From assembly GCF_033343995.1 (NCBI RefSeq), contig NZ_CP137573.1, positions 5,613,001 through 5,677,000 on the forward strand: 64,000 bases of DNA, in the 5' to 3' direction. Positions 24,255 through 32,767 of the stretch are shown piece after piece. The translations under genes and the position numbers were made by a program. A model generated the notes under the pieces. That model saw only the letters and a list, made by a program, of their open reading frames with translations. It was not told where the DNA came from and did no database searches. The stretch is from Streptomyces sp. HUAS YS2. GTDB taxonomy: Bacteria; Actinomycetota; Actinomycetes; Streptomycetales; Streptomycetaceae. Numbering within the stretch: position 1 is the stretch's first letter; each line of letters starts with the position of its first letter.

Positions 24255-25199
24255 ATGTCACTCCCTCTTGAGGGCCTGAGCGCGATCGTCACGGGCGCGG
24301 GGCGGGGGCTCGGCCGGGCCGAGGCGCTCGAACTCGCCCGGCTCGGCGCGGCCGTCGTCGTCAACGACTACGGGCAGCCGGGCCGGGACGGATCGGGCGC
24401 GGCGTCGGCGGCGCCGGCGGAGCAGGTCGCGGAGGAGATCCGCGCGGCCGGCGGGCGCGCGGTCGCGCACCTCGGCGACGTCGCGGACTTCGAGACGGCG
24501 CGGGGTCTGGTGGACCTGGCGGTGGAGCAGTTCGGGAAGCTGGACATCCTGGTCAACAACGCGGGGATCCTGCGGGACCGGATGGTCTTCTCGATGAGCG
24601 AGGACGAGTGGGACTCGGTCATCCGGGTCCACCTGAAGGGCCACTTCAACACGACGCACTTCGCCGCGGTGCACTGGCGCGGCCGCGCGAAGGCGGGGGA
24701 GACGGGGGTCTACGGCCGCATCGTCAACACCTCGTCGGAGGCGTTCCTGGCGGGCTCGGCCGGCCAGCCGAACTACGCGGCGGCGAAGGGCGGCATCGTC
24801 GGCCTGACGACGTCCACGGCGCTGGCGCTGGCCAAGTACGGCGTGACGGCCAACGCGATCTGTCCGCGGGCGCGGACGAGAATGACGGAGGACGTCTTCG
24901 CCGGCTTCGCGGAACCCCACGCCGGCGAACTCGACCCCCTGTCCCCCGACCACGTGGCCCCCTTGGTCGGCTACCTGGCCTCCCCGGCCGCGGCCGGGGT
25001 GAACGGCCAACTCCTGGTCGTCCACGGCGGCATGGTCGCGGTGGTGGACCGCCCGAAGGTCGCGGCGAAGTTCGACACCGCCAAGTCCACCTTCACGTAC
25101 GAGGAGTTGGACAGCCTCCTGACCCCCCACTACGCAACCCGCCCCCAGGGCGAAACCTTCGCGGCAGCGGAGATCCTGGGCCTGAAGCACGAGTCCTGA
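24255..25199 (+). CDS. SDR, 3-hydroxyacyl-CoA dehydrogenase type (ChsB1-like)
   Basis: 314 residues. The NAD motif TGAGRGLGRAEALELARLG, NNAGILRDRMVFSMSEDEWD, the Ser in VNTSSEAF, and YAAAKGG are all present. The insertion after the first strand (NDYGQPGRDGSGAASAAPAE) and the C-terminal extension of about 60 residues match peroxisomal MFE-2-like SDRs and mycobacterial ChsB1, which oxidise 3-hydroxyacyl-CoA steroids. It is the last gene of the MaoC/ADH operon and is followed immediately by a strong terminator. Confidence 0.86.
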   Translation: MSLPLEGLSAIVTGAGRGLGRAEALELARLGAAVVVNDYGQPGRDGSGAASAAPAEQVAEEIRAAGGRAVAHLGDVADFETARGLVDLAVEQFGKLDILVNNAGILRDRMVFSMSEDEWDSVIRVHLKGHFNTTHFAAVHWRGRAKAGETGVYGRIVNTSSEAFLAGSAGQPNYAAAKGGIVGLTTSTALALAKYGVTANAICPRARTRMTEDVFAGFAEPHAGELDPLSPDHVAPLVGYLASPAAAGVNGQLLVVHGGMVAVVDRPKVAAKFDTAKSTFTYEELDSLLTPHYATRPQGETFAAAEILGLKHES

Positions 25200-25236
25200 G
25201 GGGGAGGTGGGGGCGGATACCGCCCCCACCTCCCCC
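25200..25236 (+). terminator. Strong hairpin terminator
   Basis: GGGGGAGGTGGGGGCGG and its exact complement form a 17-bp stem with an ATA loop, beginning one base after the SDR stop. Confidence 0.85.
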
Positions 25237-25736
25237 TCCCGGACGCAGTCCGGGGGCTCCTGCCCTGTGCGGCGCGAAGCTGCCGCTCGGTGGTGCCTGG
25301 GGCGGCGGCGCTGCCCCCTGTGGCGGGGGCGAGCGTCAAACCCTCCACCCCGCCCTCCCCGGACGGAGTCCGGGGGCGTCCCCGGGCTTGCGGCGCGGAG
25401 CTGCCGCTTCGGGGGTCGGGGGCTTCGCCCCCCCGTGTCCCTCTGCTCCGCCGGGCCGTGGGCCCGGCGGGTTCGGCGCGGGACGTGAGCCCCCTGCCCT
25501 CACCCCCACCAGCCCCCGGCAGGGTTTCGGGAAGGGGCGGGGTGGGGGACTTCCGCCCGGCCCCTACTCCTCGCCGTCGCGGCGGTGGCGGCCGTGGGGG
25601 GCGCCTGTGGGCTCCTCCTGGGGGGCCGGGGCGCCGCGGTGGCGGCCTGCTGCGGTCTCGGTCGTGTCCTTGCTGGTTTCCTGCATGGTGGAACTCACCC
25701 CGTGTTGATCGCTTTCGTGCCTAGCGGGGCGTGAGT
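25237..25736. repeat. Non-coding stretch with extragenic palindromes
   Basis: About 500 bases between convergent genes with no credible protein. It holds repeated palindromic units: CCCGGACGCAGTCCGGG at 25238-25254 and CCCCGGACGGAGTCCGGGG at 25357-25375. Each is followed by a similar phrase (GGGGGC then TGCGGCGCGAAGCTGCCG or TGCGGCGCGGAGCTGCCG) and later by GGGGGCTTCGCCCCCC. These look like the dispersed extragenic hairpin repeats common in Streptomyces. Confidence 0.65.
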
Positions 25737-26873
25737 CTAACGAGCCTTGCCGGGCCGCGGACTTGCACCCGTCAGCGGCGCCTGCTGCAGCGGAACCGGA
25801 CGGCAGACCTCCACCACCGGCGCCGGCTCAGGCGGCTCCTCCGGGACCTCCAGACCCGCCAGGCCGCACGGCACGCCGTCCGTCGCGTACGGCAGCCGCA
25901 GCACCGCCTCCGGCGTCCACAGGCCCGCCCCCGCCAGCCACCCCAGCGGCGAGGCCAGTTGGAGCAACCGGCGCGACGTGGGCCGCCACATGCCCACCCA
26001 GCTGCCCGCCCCCGCGTCCACCCGCAGCGCCACCCAGCAGCTCTCCGGGAGCAGCACCTGCCCCGGCTGCACGGCGAACGGAGTCACGTCCGCGTCCACC
26101 GGCCGGAGGCACTCCGGGAAGCGCACCGGTCGCGTACTCCCCAGCACCCCCCACCCCAGCCGCTCCCGCCCCGGCGACGGCGCGTCCGAGCCGATCATCA
26201 GCAGCCCGCTGTCCGGGTCCGCGAGCAGCAGCCGGTCGTCGCTCTCCTCGGTGATCTGGAGCAGCGGCGTCACCTCACCGCCCCGCTCCAGGTCGACCGC
26301 CACCGCCTTCACCGGCCCGTCGTCGAGGCGTCGGTCGAGCGCGAGCATCCGCCCCGTACGGTCCAGCCACACCCCGCCCGTGCAGGCGCCCTTGATCTCC
26401 GCCACCCGCTCCGGCCCGAACGCCCCGCCCGCCACCAGCCACAGCTCCGTGGTGTCCGGGCCGACGGCCGTCGCGTACGCGCACGTGCCGTCCGGCGACG
26501 GCGGCAGCAGCCGCAGCTCCGCGACCGGCCCGGACCCGTCCGCCCCGGACCCGACTGCGCCCAGCGGCAGTTCGCCGGTCCGCGGCCCCGTCGGGTACAG
26601 CAGCGAGAACGCCTGCCGTCCCGCCACCCGCCGGCAGATGAGCACGCGGCCGTCCGCCAGCGGCAGCACCTGCGTGTCGGGCTCCTCCGGCTGGTCGAGC
26701 GGCAGCGGCACCGCGTACGGCTCCGGCCCGTCGAGCGTCCAGCGCTCCGCGTACAGCGCGTCGCCGCTCCCCGCGAGCCGGGCCGCGTACGCCCCGTTCG
26801 CCGTGATCATGAACTTCGTCGGCCGTGCCGCGCCGTCGTTCCCCGCGGCCGCCTCGATGGCACACGCTGTCAT
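25737..26873 (-). CDS. Hypothetical beta-propeller-like protein
   Basis: 378 residues from the ATG of MTACAIEAA, chosen because GGAGGTGA lies seven bases upstream; a longer frame to 26912 runs through that site. The sequence alternates short beta strands with Gly/Asp turns (LLPPSPDGTCAYATAV, VWLDRTGRMLALDRRL, LLLADPDSGLLMIG), which suggests a WD/YncE-like propeller. It has no signal peptide or catalytic motif. It is divergent from the iron-box-controlled binding protein. The function is unknown. Confidence 0.7.
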   Translation of the reverse strand: MTACAIEAAAGNDGAARPTKFMITANGAYAARLAGSGDALYAERWTLDGPEPYAVPLPLDQPEEPDTQVLPLADGRVLICRRVAGRQAFSLLYPTGPRTGELPLGAVGSGADGSGPVAELRLLPPSPDGTCAYATAVGPDTTELWLVAGGAFGPERVAEIKGACTGGVWLDRTGRMLALDRRLDDGPVKAVAVDLERGGEVTPLLQITEESDDRLLLADPDSGLLMIGSDAPSPGRERLGWGVLGSTRPVRFPECLRPVDADVTPFAVQPGQVLLPESCWVALRVDAGAGSWVGMWRPTSRRLLQLASPLGWLAGAGLWTPEAVLRLPYATDGVPCGLAGLEVPEEPPEPAPVVEVCRPVPLQQAPLTGASPRPGKAR

Positions 26874-27017
26874 CGACTCGTCACCTCCGGCCATCGAAGC
26901 TAGTTTTCGCACTTCCTGCCGAACAACACGAGACCTGGCACTTCACACATAAGGGTGGCCGCGAATCGATTCTCCTGAGCGGGAGGGGGTGATTGTGCTG
27001 GAGATGAGGGAGATGGG

Positions 27018-27036
27018 TAAGGTAAGGCGACCCTAA
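27018..27036. promoter_or_regulatory. Iron box (DmdR1/IdeR-like)
   Basis: TAAGGTAAGGCGACCCTAA agrees with the actinobacterial iron-box consensus TTAGGTTAGGCTAACCTAA at 15 of 19 positions. It lies 82 bases before the siderophore-binding protein gene, fitting iron-dependent repression by DmdR1. Confidence 0.7.
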
Positions 27037-27118
27037 GTGGAGTCCGAGGCTCCGCTCGGGGTCGCCCCAAGCCGCTCCCGACCCGCACCCGTCACCGTCC
27101 CGTACAGGAGTCCGCCCC

Positions 27119-28159
27119 ATGTCCCTCCGCCGCCGTGGCACCGCCGCAGCCGTCGCCCTCGCCGCCGCCCTCTCCCTCGCCGCCTGCGGAGGCGGCGACG
27201 GCGCGACCGGCGCCACCTCGGAGAAGAAGGCCGAGGCCGGCAAGAAGGACGTCGCCCAGGGCGGCAAGGGCTTCGGCGACGCGGCGGCCAAGACCGCCGC
27301 CATGGGCACGGACGCCAAGCCCGGCCAGTTCCCCCGCACCCTCACCCACGCCATGGGCAGGACCGAGCTGAAGGCCGCCCCCAAGCGCGTCGTCGTGCTC
27401 GACGTCGGCGAGCTGGACAACGTCGTCTCGCTCGGGATCAAGCCCGTCGGCTATGCGCCGTCCGAGGGTGACGATGGCATCCCCACGTACCTGAAGAAGG
27501 ACGCCGGGAACCCCAAGTCCATCGGAACGATCAACAACCTCAACCTCGAGGCGATCGCCAACCTGCAGCCCGACCTCATCCTCGGCAGCCAGCTGCGCGC
27601 CGCGGACAAGTACCAGGAGCTCTCGAAGATCGCCCCGACCGTCTTCTCCATCCGGCCCGGCTTCACCTGGAAGGAGAACTACCTCCTGAACGCCGCCGCC
27701 CTGGACAAGACCGCCGACGCCAAGACCAAGCTCGCCGCGTACGAGACCAAGGCGAAGCAGCTCGGCACCGACATCGGCCCGGACAAGCCGACCGTCTCCA
27801 TGGTCCGCTACCTGCCGGGCAAGATCCGCCTGTACGCCCGCGCCTCCTTCATCGGCACGATCCTCGAGGACGCCGGCCTGCCCCGGCCGGTGAACCAGCA
27901 GATCGACGACCTCGCCGCCGAGATCAGCCCGGAGAAGATCGACGAGGCCGACGGCGACTGGATCTTCAGCGGCGTCTACGGCGACCCGAAGGCCACCAAG
28001 CGCGACACCGCGATCGCCAACCCGCTCTGGAAGAACCTCAAGGCCGTCAAGGCCGGCCAGGCCAAGGACGTCCCGGACGAGACCTGGTACCTGGGCCTCG
28101 GCGTCACCGCCGCGGACGAGGTCCTCGACGACCTGCGCGCGGACCTCGTCAAGAAGTAG
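27119..28159 (+). CDS. Iron-siderophore ABC transporter substrate-binding lipoprotein
   Basis: 346 residues with a lipoprotein signal (SLRRRGTAAAVALAAALSL, lipobox LAAC). The mature part is a FecB/FepB/BtuF-type binding protein: KRVVVLDVGELDNVVSLGIKPVG, NLEAIANLQPDLILGSQLR and LGLGVTAADEVLDDL. It should capture ferric siderophore at the cell surface for an FecCD-type importer, which is not encoded nearby, so the permease must be elsewhere. An iron box upstream predicts derepression under iron limitation. A 15-bp stem terminator follows. Confidence 0.9.
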   Translation: MSLRRRGTAAAVALAAALSLAACGGGDGATGATSEKKAEAGKKDVAQGGKGFGDAAAKTAAMGTDAKPGQFPRTLTHAMGRTELKAAPKRVVVLDVGELDNVVSLGIKPVGYAPSEGDDGIPTYLKKDAGNPKSIGTINNLNLEAIANLQPDLILGSQLRAADKYQELSKIAPTVFSIRPGFTWKENYLLNAAALDKTADAKTKLAAYETKAKQLGTDIGPDKPTVSMVRYLPGKIRLYARASFIGTILEDAGLPRPVNQQIDDLAAEISPEKIDEADGDWIFSGVYGDPKATKRDTAIANPLWKNLKAVKAGQAKDVPDETWYLGLGVTAADEVLDDLRADLVKK

Positions 28160-28166
28160 GGAGCGA

Positions 28167-28202
28167 CCCTGGCCTGTGGACAAGCCCGTCCACAGGCCAG
28201 GG
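28167..28202 (+). terminator. Hairpin terminator after binding-protein gene
   Basis: CCCTGGCCTGTGGAC pairs with GTCCACAGGCCAGGG around a six-base loop (15-bp stem), eight bases after the stop. Confidence 0.8.
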
Positions 28203-28236
28203 CGGCGGGGCGCGGGGGACAGGTAGCCTTTCCCCC

Positions 28237-29055
28237 GTGCCCCGTCTCTCCGAAGTCATCGCCGAACTCGACGTCCTCTGGCCGCCCGAGCGGGCCGAGC
28301 AGTGGGACGCCGTCGGCACCGTCTGCGGCGACCCCGACGCCGAGGTCGGCCGCGTGCTGTTCGCCGTCGACCCCGTCCAGGAGATCGCCGACGAGGCGAT
28401 CGCGCTCGGCGCCGACCTGATCGTCACCCACCACCCGCTCTACCTGCGCGGTACGACGACGGTCGCGGCCTCCCACTTCAAGGGCCGCGTCGTGCACACG
28501 CTGATCAAGCACGACATCGCCCTGCACGTCGCGCACACCAACGCCGACACCGCCGACCCCGGAGTCTCCGACGCCCTCGCCGGCGCCCTCGACCTCCGGG
28601 TCACCGGACCGCTCGTCCCCGAGAACAACCTCGGCCGGATCTGCGAGCTCGACCACCCCGAGACGCTGCGGGCCTTCGCCGAGCGCGCCGCGAAGCGGCT
28701 GCCCGGCACCGCGCAGGGCATCCGTGTGGCAGGCGACCCCGACATGATCCTGCGCCGGGTCGCCGTCAGCGGCGGCTCCGGCGACAGCCTGTTCGACGTC
28801 GTGCGGGCCTCCGGTGTGGACGCGTTCCTCACCGCCGACCTGCGCCACCACCCGGTGTCCGAGGCCACCCAACAATCTCCGCTGGGCCTCGTCGACGCCG
28901 CGCACTGGGCCACCGAGTGGCCCTGGTGCGAGCAGGCCGCCGCGCAGCTCGACGAGATCTCCGACCGCCACGGCTGGGACCTGCGCGTCCACGTCTCGAA
29001 GACGGTCACCGACCCCTGGTCTTCCCACCACGATTCCTCTGGAGCCCCCAACTGA
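28237..29055 (+). CDS. Nif3-like dinuclear metal centre protein
   Basis: 272 residues of the Nif3/YbgI (DUF34) family, with the metal ligands in THHPLYLRG and HTNADTADPG and the late GDPDMILRRVAVSGGSG and DLRHHPVSEA motifs. It is a toroidal hexamer in known members; a GTP cyclohydrolase-like or metal-insertion role has been proposed but is not settled. Its stop overlaps the start of the zinc-ribbon gene, an arrangement conserved across actinobacteria and followed by RNase HI. Confidence 0.88.
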   Translation: MPRLSEVIAELDVLWPPERAEQWDAVGTVCGDPDAEVGRVLFAVDPVQEIADEAIALGADLIVTHHPLYLRGTTTVAASHFKGRVVHTLIKHDIALHVAHTNADTADPGVSDALAGALDLRVTGPLVPENNLGRICELDHPETLRAFAERAAKRLPGTAQGIRVAGDPDMILRRVAVSGGSGDSLFDVVRASGVDAFLTADLRHHPVSEATQQSPLGLVDAAHWATEWPWCEQAAAQLDEISDRHGWDLRVHVSKTVTDPWSSHHDSSGAPN

Positions 29056-29795
29056 ACGCCGCGCCCGCCGACCAGATCCGCCTCCTCGACGTCCAGGCCC
29101 TGGACGTCCGCCTCCAGCAGCTCGCGCACAAGCGCAAGTCGCTGCCCGAGCACGCCGAGATCGAGTCGCTGACCAAGGACCTCACGCAGTTGCGCGACCT
29201 GCTCGTCGCCGCGCAGACGGAGGAGAGCGACTGCGCCCGCGAGCAGACCAAGGCGGAGCAGGACGTCGACCAGGTGCGCCAGCGCTCCACCCGGGACCAG
29301 CAGCGTCTCGACTCCGGCGCGGTCTCCTCGCCGAAGGACCTGGAGAACCTCCAGAAGGAGATCGCCTCGCTCGCCAAGCGCCAGGGCGACCTGGAGGACG
29401 TCGTCCTCGAGGTCATGGAGCGCCGCGAGTCCGCGCAGGAGCGGGTCGCCGAGCTGACCGAGCGCGTCGGCGCCGTCCAGGCCAAGACCGAGGACGCGAC
29501 CGCCCGCCGCGACGCCGCGCAGGCCGAGCTGGACGGCGAGGCCGCCTCGGTCGGCAAGGAGCGCGAGCTCGTCGCCGGCTCTGTGCCGGCGGACCTGATG
29601 AAGCTGTACGAGAAGCTCCGCGAGCAGCAGGGCGGCGTGGGCGCGGCCCGCCTCTACCAGCGCCGCTGCGAGGGCTGCCACATCGAGCTGAACATCACCG
29701 AGCTGAACGAGGTCCGCGCGGCCGCCGCGGACACCGTGGTGCGCTGCGAGAACTGCCGCCGGATCCTGGTCCGTACGGCGGAGTCCGGCCTGTAA
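29052..29795 (+). CDS. C4-type zinc ribbon / coiled-coil protein
   Basis: 247 residues. The first 180 form a long coiled coil (LEDVVLEVMERRESAQERVAE and similar), and the C-terminus is a C4 zinc ribbon CEGCHIEL plus CENCRRIL. The family (DUF164/CT398-like) may bind nucleic acid or ribosome-associated partners. No ATG, GTG or TTG fits the start: the frame is best opened by CTG at 29052, which overlaps the Nif3 stop (CTGA) and has GGAG seven bases before it. The stop TAA overlaps the RNase HI ATG by one base. Confidence 0.8.
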   Translation: MNAAPADQIRLLDVQALDVRLQQLAHKRKSLPEHAEIESLTKDLTQLRDLLVAAQTEESDCAREQTKAEQDVDQVRQRSTRDQQRLDSGAVSSPKDLENLQKEIASLAKRQGDLEDVVLEVMERRESAQERVAELTERVGAVQAKTEDATARRDAAQAELDGEAASVGKERELVAGSVPADLMKLYEKLREQQGGVGAARLYQRRCEGCHIELNITELNEVRAAAADTVVRCENCRRILVRTAESGL

Positions 29796-31192
29796 TGGCA
29801 GCCCGGCTGATCGTCGAGGCGGACGGCGGCTCCCGGGGCAATCCCGGGCCCGCCGGGTACGGCGCGGTGGTCCTGGACGCGGCGACCGGCGAGACGCTGG
29901 CGGAGCGGGCCGAGTACATCGGCGTCGCGACGAACAACGTCGCCGAGTACAAGGGCCTGATCGCCGGCCTGACGGCGGCACGCGAGCTGACCGGCGGCGC
30001 GGCCGACGTGTCGATCCTCGTCCGGATGGACTCCAAGCTGGTCGTCGAGCAGATGTCCGGCCGCTGGAAGATCAAGCACCCGGACATGAAGCCGCTCGCG
30101 GCGGAGGCGGGCCGGATCCTGCCGGCCGGCCAGGTCCGCTACGAGTGGATCCCGCGCGAGCGGAACAAGCACGCGGACCGGCTCGCCAACGAGGCGATGG
30201 ACGCGGGCAAGCGCGGCGAGCAGTGGCAGCCGTCGGACTCGACGGCCGGCCTGGACGCCGCAGCGGCCCGCAACGCGGCGGCGCTCCCGCCGGCCCCGGC
30301 CGGCCCGCCCGGCGACGCGGCCGCGGGCGCCGCGAAGGCCCGTGCGGCGCTGTCCTCGACGGCCCGCGCGACGACGGCCGAACCGCTCTTCGTCCCCGAC
30401 GAGACCCTGGCCGCTCAGGCCCGGGCGTCGCTGACGACGCCGACCACGGCGACGGGCGACTTCGAAGCGGCCGCGGGCGGCGCGGCGTACGCGGTGCGGC
30501 ACGGCGGTACGGCGGCCGAGCCCGCCACCCCCGCTCCCGCCCGGGGCTGGGGGGCCACCGCCGACATGGGCGCCCCCGCCACCTTCGTACTCCTCCGGCA
30601 CGGCGAGACGGCGCTCACGCCGGAGAAGCGGTTCTCCGGCAGCGGCGGCAACGACCCCGAGCTGTCGTCGGCCGGGCTGCGTCAGGCCGACGCCGTCGCC
30701 GAGGCGCTCGCCGCGCGCGGCACGATCCAGGAGATCGTCAGCTCGCCGCTCAAGCGCTGCCGGCAGACCGCGGAGGCGGTCGGCGCCCGCCTGGGCCTGG
30801 ACGTACGGATCGAGGACGGGCTGCGCGAGACGGACTTCGGCGCGTGGGAGGGCCTGACCTTCGGCGAGGTACGGGAGCGGTACCCCGAGGACCTCGACGC
30901 CTGGCTCGCCTCCCCGAAGGCCGAACCGACCGGCGACGGCGAGAGCTTCACGGCCGTCGCCCGCCGCGTGTCGGCGACCCGGGACGAACTGGCCGCGGAG
31001 TACGCGGGCCGCACGGTCCTCCTGGTCACCCACGTCACACCGATCAAGACCCTGGTGCGGCTGGCCCTCGGCGCCCCGCCGGAGTCCCTGTTCCGCATGG
31101 AACTGTCGGCGGCCTCGCTTTCGGCCGTGGCGTACTACGCGGACGGCAACGCGTCCGTACGCCTCCTGAACGACACGTCCCACCTGCGCTGA
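29795..31192 (+). CDS. Bifunctional RNase HI / histidine phosphatase
   Basis: 465 residues. The N-terminal RNase HI domain (to about 135) has the catalytic acids in EADGGSRGNPGPAGYG, NNVAEYKGL, RMDSKLVVEQM and NKHADRLANEAMD. A low-complexity Ala/Pro linker follows to about 265. The C-terminal phosphoglycerate-mutase-like domain has LLRHGETALTPEKRF and VTHVTPIKTL with both catalytic His. The same fusion is known from mycobacterial Rv2228c, where the second domain has alpha-ribazole phosphatase activity. It would remove RNA from RNA-DNA hybrids and act in cobamide synthesis. Confidence 0.9.
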   Translation: MAARLIVEADGGSRGNPGPAGYGAVVLDAATGETLAERAEYIGVATNNVAEYKGLIAGLTAARELTGGAADVSILVRMDSKLVVEQMSGRWKIKHPDMKPLAAEAGRILPAGQVRYEWIPRERNKHADRLANEAMDAGKRGEQWQPSDSTAGLDAAAARNAAALPPAPAGPPGDAAAGAAKARAALSSTARATTAEPLFVPDETLAAQARASLTTPTTATGDFEAAAGGAAYAVRHGGTAAEPATPAPARGWGATADMGAPATFVLLRHGETALTPEKRFSGSGGNDPELSSAGLRQADAVAEALAARGTIQEIVSSPLKRCRQTAEAVGARLGLDVRIEDGLRETDFGAWEGLTFGEVRERYPEDLDAWLASPKAEPTGDGESFTAVARRVSATRDELAAEYAGRTVLLVTHVTPIKTLVRLALGAPPESLFRMELSAASLSAVAYYADGNASVRLLNDTSHLR

Positions 31193-31195
31193 ACG

Positions 31196-31232
31196 CAGCG
31201 GGGCCGGGCGCACACCGCGCCCGGCCCCGCTG
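31196..31232. terminator. Bidirectional terminator
   Basis: CAGCGGGGCCGGGCG pairs with CGCCCGGCCCCGCTG around a seven-base loop. It occupies the whole gap between the convergent RNase HI and Eda genes. Confidence 0.8.
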
Positions 31233-31847
31233 TCAGCCCAGCGCCGCCGCCTCGCGGGCCAGCGCCTCCACCCGTCCCCAGTCCTTCGCCTCCAGCGCCG
31301 CCTTCGGCAGCATCCACGTACCGCCGACGCAGCCGACGTTCGGCAGGGCGAGGTACGACGGGGCCGAGGCGAGCGTGACGCCGCCGGTCGGGCAGAACCG
31401 GGCCTGCGGCAGCGGGCCGGACAGCGACTTCAGATACGCGACACCGCCCGCGGCCTCCGCCGGGAAGAACTTCATCTCAGGCACCCCGCGCTCCAGTAGC
31501 GCCACGACCTCCGAGGTCGTCGAGACGCCCGGCAGGAACGGCACCCCGGACGCGCGCATCGCGTCCAGCAGGGACTCCGTCCAGCCGGGGCTCACCAGGA
31601 ACCGCGCCCCCGCGGCCGACGCACCCGTGACGTTCGCCGCGGAGACGACCGTGCCCGCGCCGACGACCGCCTCCGGCACCTCGGCCGCGATCGCGCGGAT
31701 CGCCTCGAGCGCCGCGGGCGTCCGCAGCGTCACCTCGATCGCCGGCAGTCCGCCCGCGACCAGCGCGCGGGCCAGTGGTACGGCGTCGTCCGCGTCCTCG
31801 ATCACGACGACGGGCACGACGGGGGCAAGGTCGACAACGCTCATCAT
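31233..31847 (-). CDS. eda: KDPG/KHG aldolase
   Basis: 204 residues of the class I aldolase Eda. The catalytic Glu is in PAIEVTLRTPAAL and the Schiff-base Lys in EMKFFPAEAAGG; GAGTVVSAANV and FCPTGGVTL complete the barrel signature. It splits 2-keto-3-deoxy-6-phosphogluconate to pyruvate and glyceraldehyde 3-phosphate, or 4-hydroxy-2-oxoglutarate. The dehydratase Edd is not adjacent, so the physiological substrate is uncertain. The start is ATG 31847 or the next ATG. It is monocistronic. Confidence 0.88.
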   Translation of the reverse strand: MMSVVDLAPVVPVVVIEDADDAVPLARALVAGGLPAIEVTLRTPAALEAIRAIAAEVPEAVVGAGTVVSAANVTGASAAGARFLVSPGWTESLLDAMRASGVPFLPGVSTTSEVVALLERGVPEMKFFPAEAAGGVAYLKSLSGPLPQARFCPTGGVTLASAPSYLALPNVGCVGGTWMLPKAALEAKDWGRVEALAREAAALG

Positions 31848-31905
31848 GCGCCCATCCTGCCCAGGCGAAGCAAGAGGTGCAACGAGCGTTGCGCAGAATG
31901 CAACG

Positions 31906-32685
31906 CTAGTGGATCTCGTCCACCAGCACGTCGAGCACCCCGGCCTTGGCCCCGTCCTCGACCACGTACCCCAGATCCCGCAGCGCAGTCACCAGTTCCG
32001 CCCGCCCCTTCGGCGCCGCCCCGGCCTCCAGCAGGCTCCGCACGATCCGGCCCTTCGTGGCCTTGTTGAAGTGGCTCACGACCTTCCGCGTCGGCGCGTG
32101 CAGCACCCGCACCGTCGCCGTCCGCTCCGCGACCTCGCCCTTGGGCCGCCACGCCGCCGCGTAGGCCGACGAGCGCAGGTCGAGCACGAGCCCGTCCCCG
32201 GCGGCCTCCGGCATCACCGTCGCCATCGGCCCGCGCCAGTGCGCGCCCAGCGCGCCGAGCCCGGGCAGCTTCACACCCATCGAGCAGCGGTACGACGGAA
32301 TCCGGTCGTCCACCCGCACGGCACCCCACAGCCCGGAGAACACCAGCAGCGACGCCCGCGCCCGCTTCCGCGCCGCCGCGTCCAGCGTCGCCAGGCCCAG
32401 GGCGTCGTAGAGCACGCCGGTGTAGATCTCCCCGGCAGGACGCGCGCCCGCCGTCCGCAGCCCGGTGTTCTTCGCGACCTCCCCCCGCAGCCCCTCGCTC
32501 AGCCCAAGGACCTCGCGCGCCTTCTCCTCGTCGGCCAGGCACAGCTCGACGAGCTCGTCCAGAACCGCGGCCCGCGCCTCGGCGAGACCCGGCAGCGACA
32601 GCGACTCCGCCTTCAGCGGCGCCCCGCCCCCGGAAGCGGCCTTACCTTCCGACGGCGGCAACAGCACGAGCACGTGGTTCTCCAT
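31906..32685 (-). CDS. yaaA: YaaA-family peroxide stress protein
   Basis: 259 residues from MENHVLVLLPPSEGKA. The PPSEGK motif is diagnostic of YaaA/DUF328, and later parts (VFSGLWGAVRVDDRIPSYR, VVSHFNKATKGRIVR) match family blocks. YaaA in Escherichia coli lowers intracellular iron and limits oxidative DNA damage. The frame extends upstream to 32991, but that part is antisense to the RNB gene and atypical. It is divergent from the RNase gene with 82 bases between. Confidence 0.87.
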   Translation of the reverse strand: MENHVLVLLPPSEGKAASGGGAPLKAESLSLPGLAEARAAVLDELVELCLADEEKAREVLGLSEGLRGEVAKNTGLRTAGARPAGEIYTGVLYDALGLATLDAAARKRARASLLVFSGLWGAVRVDDRIPSYRCSMGVKLPGLGALGAHWRGPMATVMPEAAGDGLVLDLRSSAYAAAWRPKGEVAERTATVRVLHAPTRKVVSHFNKATKGRIVRSLLEAGAAPKGRAELVTALRDLGYVVEDGAKAGVLDVLVDEIH

Positions 32686-32767
32686 TCGTACGTACAAGGG
32701 GATGGGGGTGCGGCCCCGGCCCAGCCTACAAAGTGCCGCACCCCGCCCCCCGCCATACGCTCGGTCC

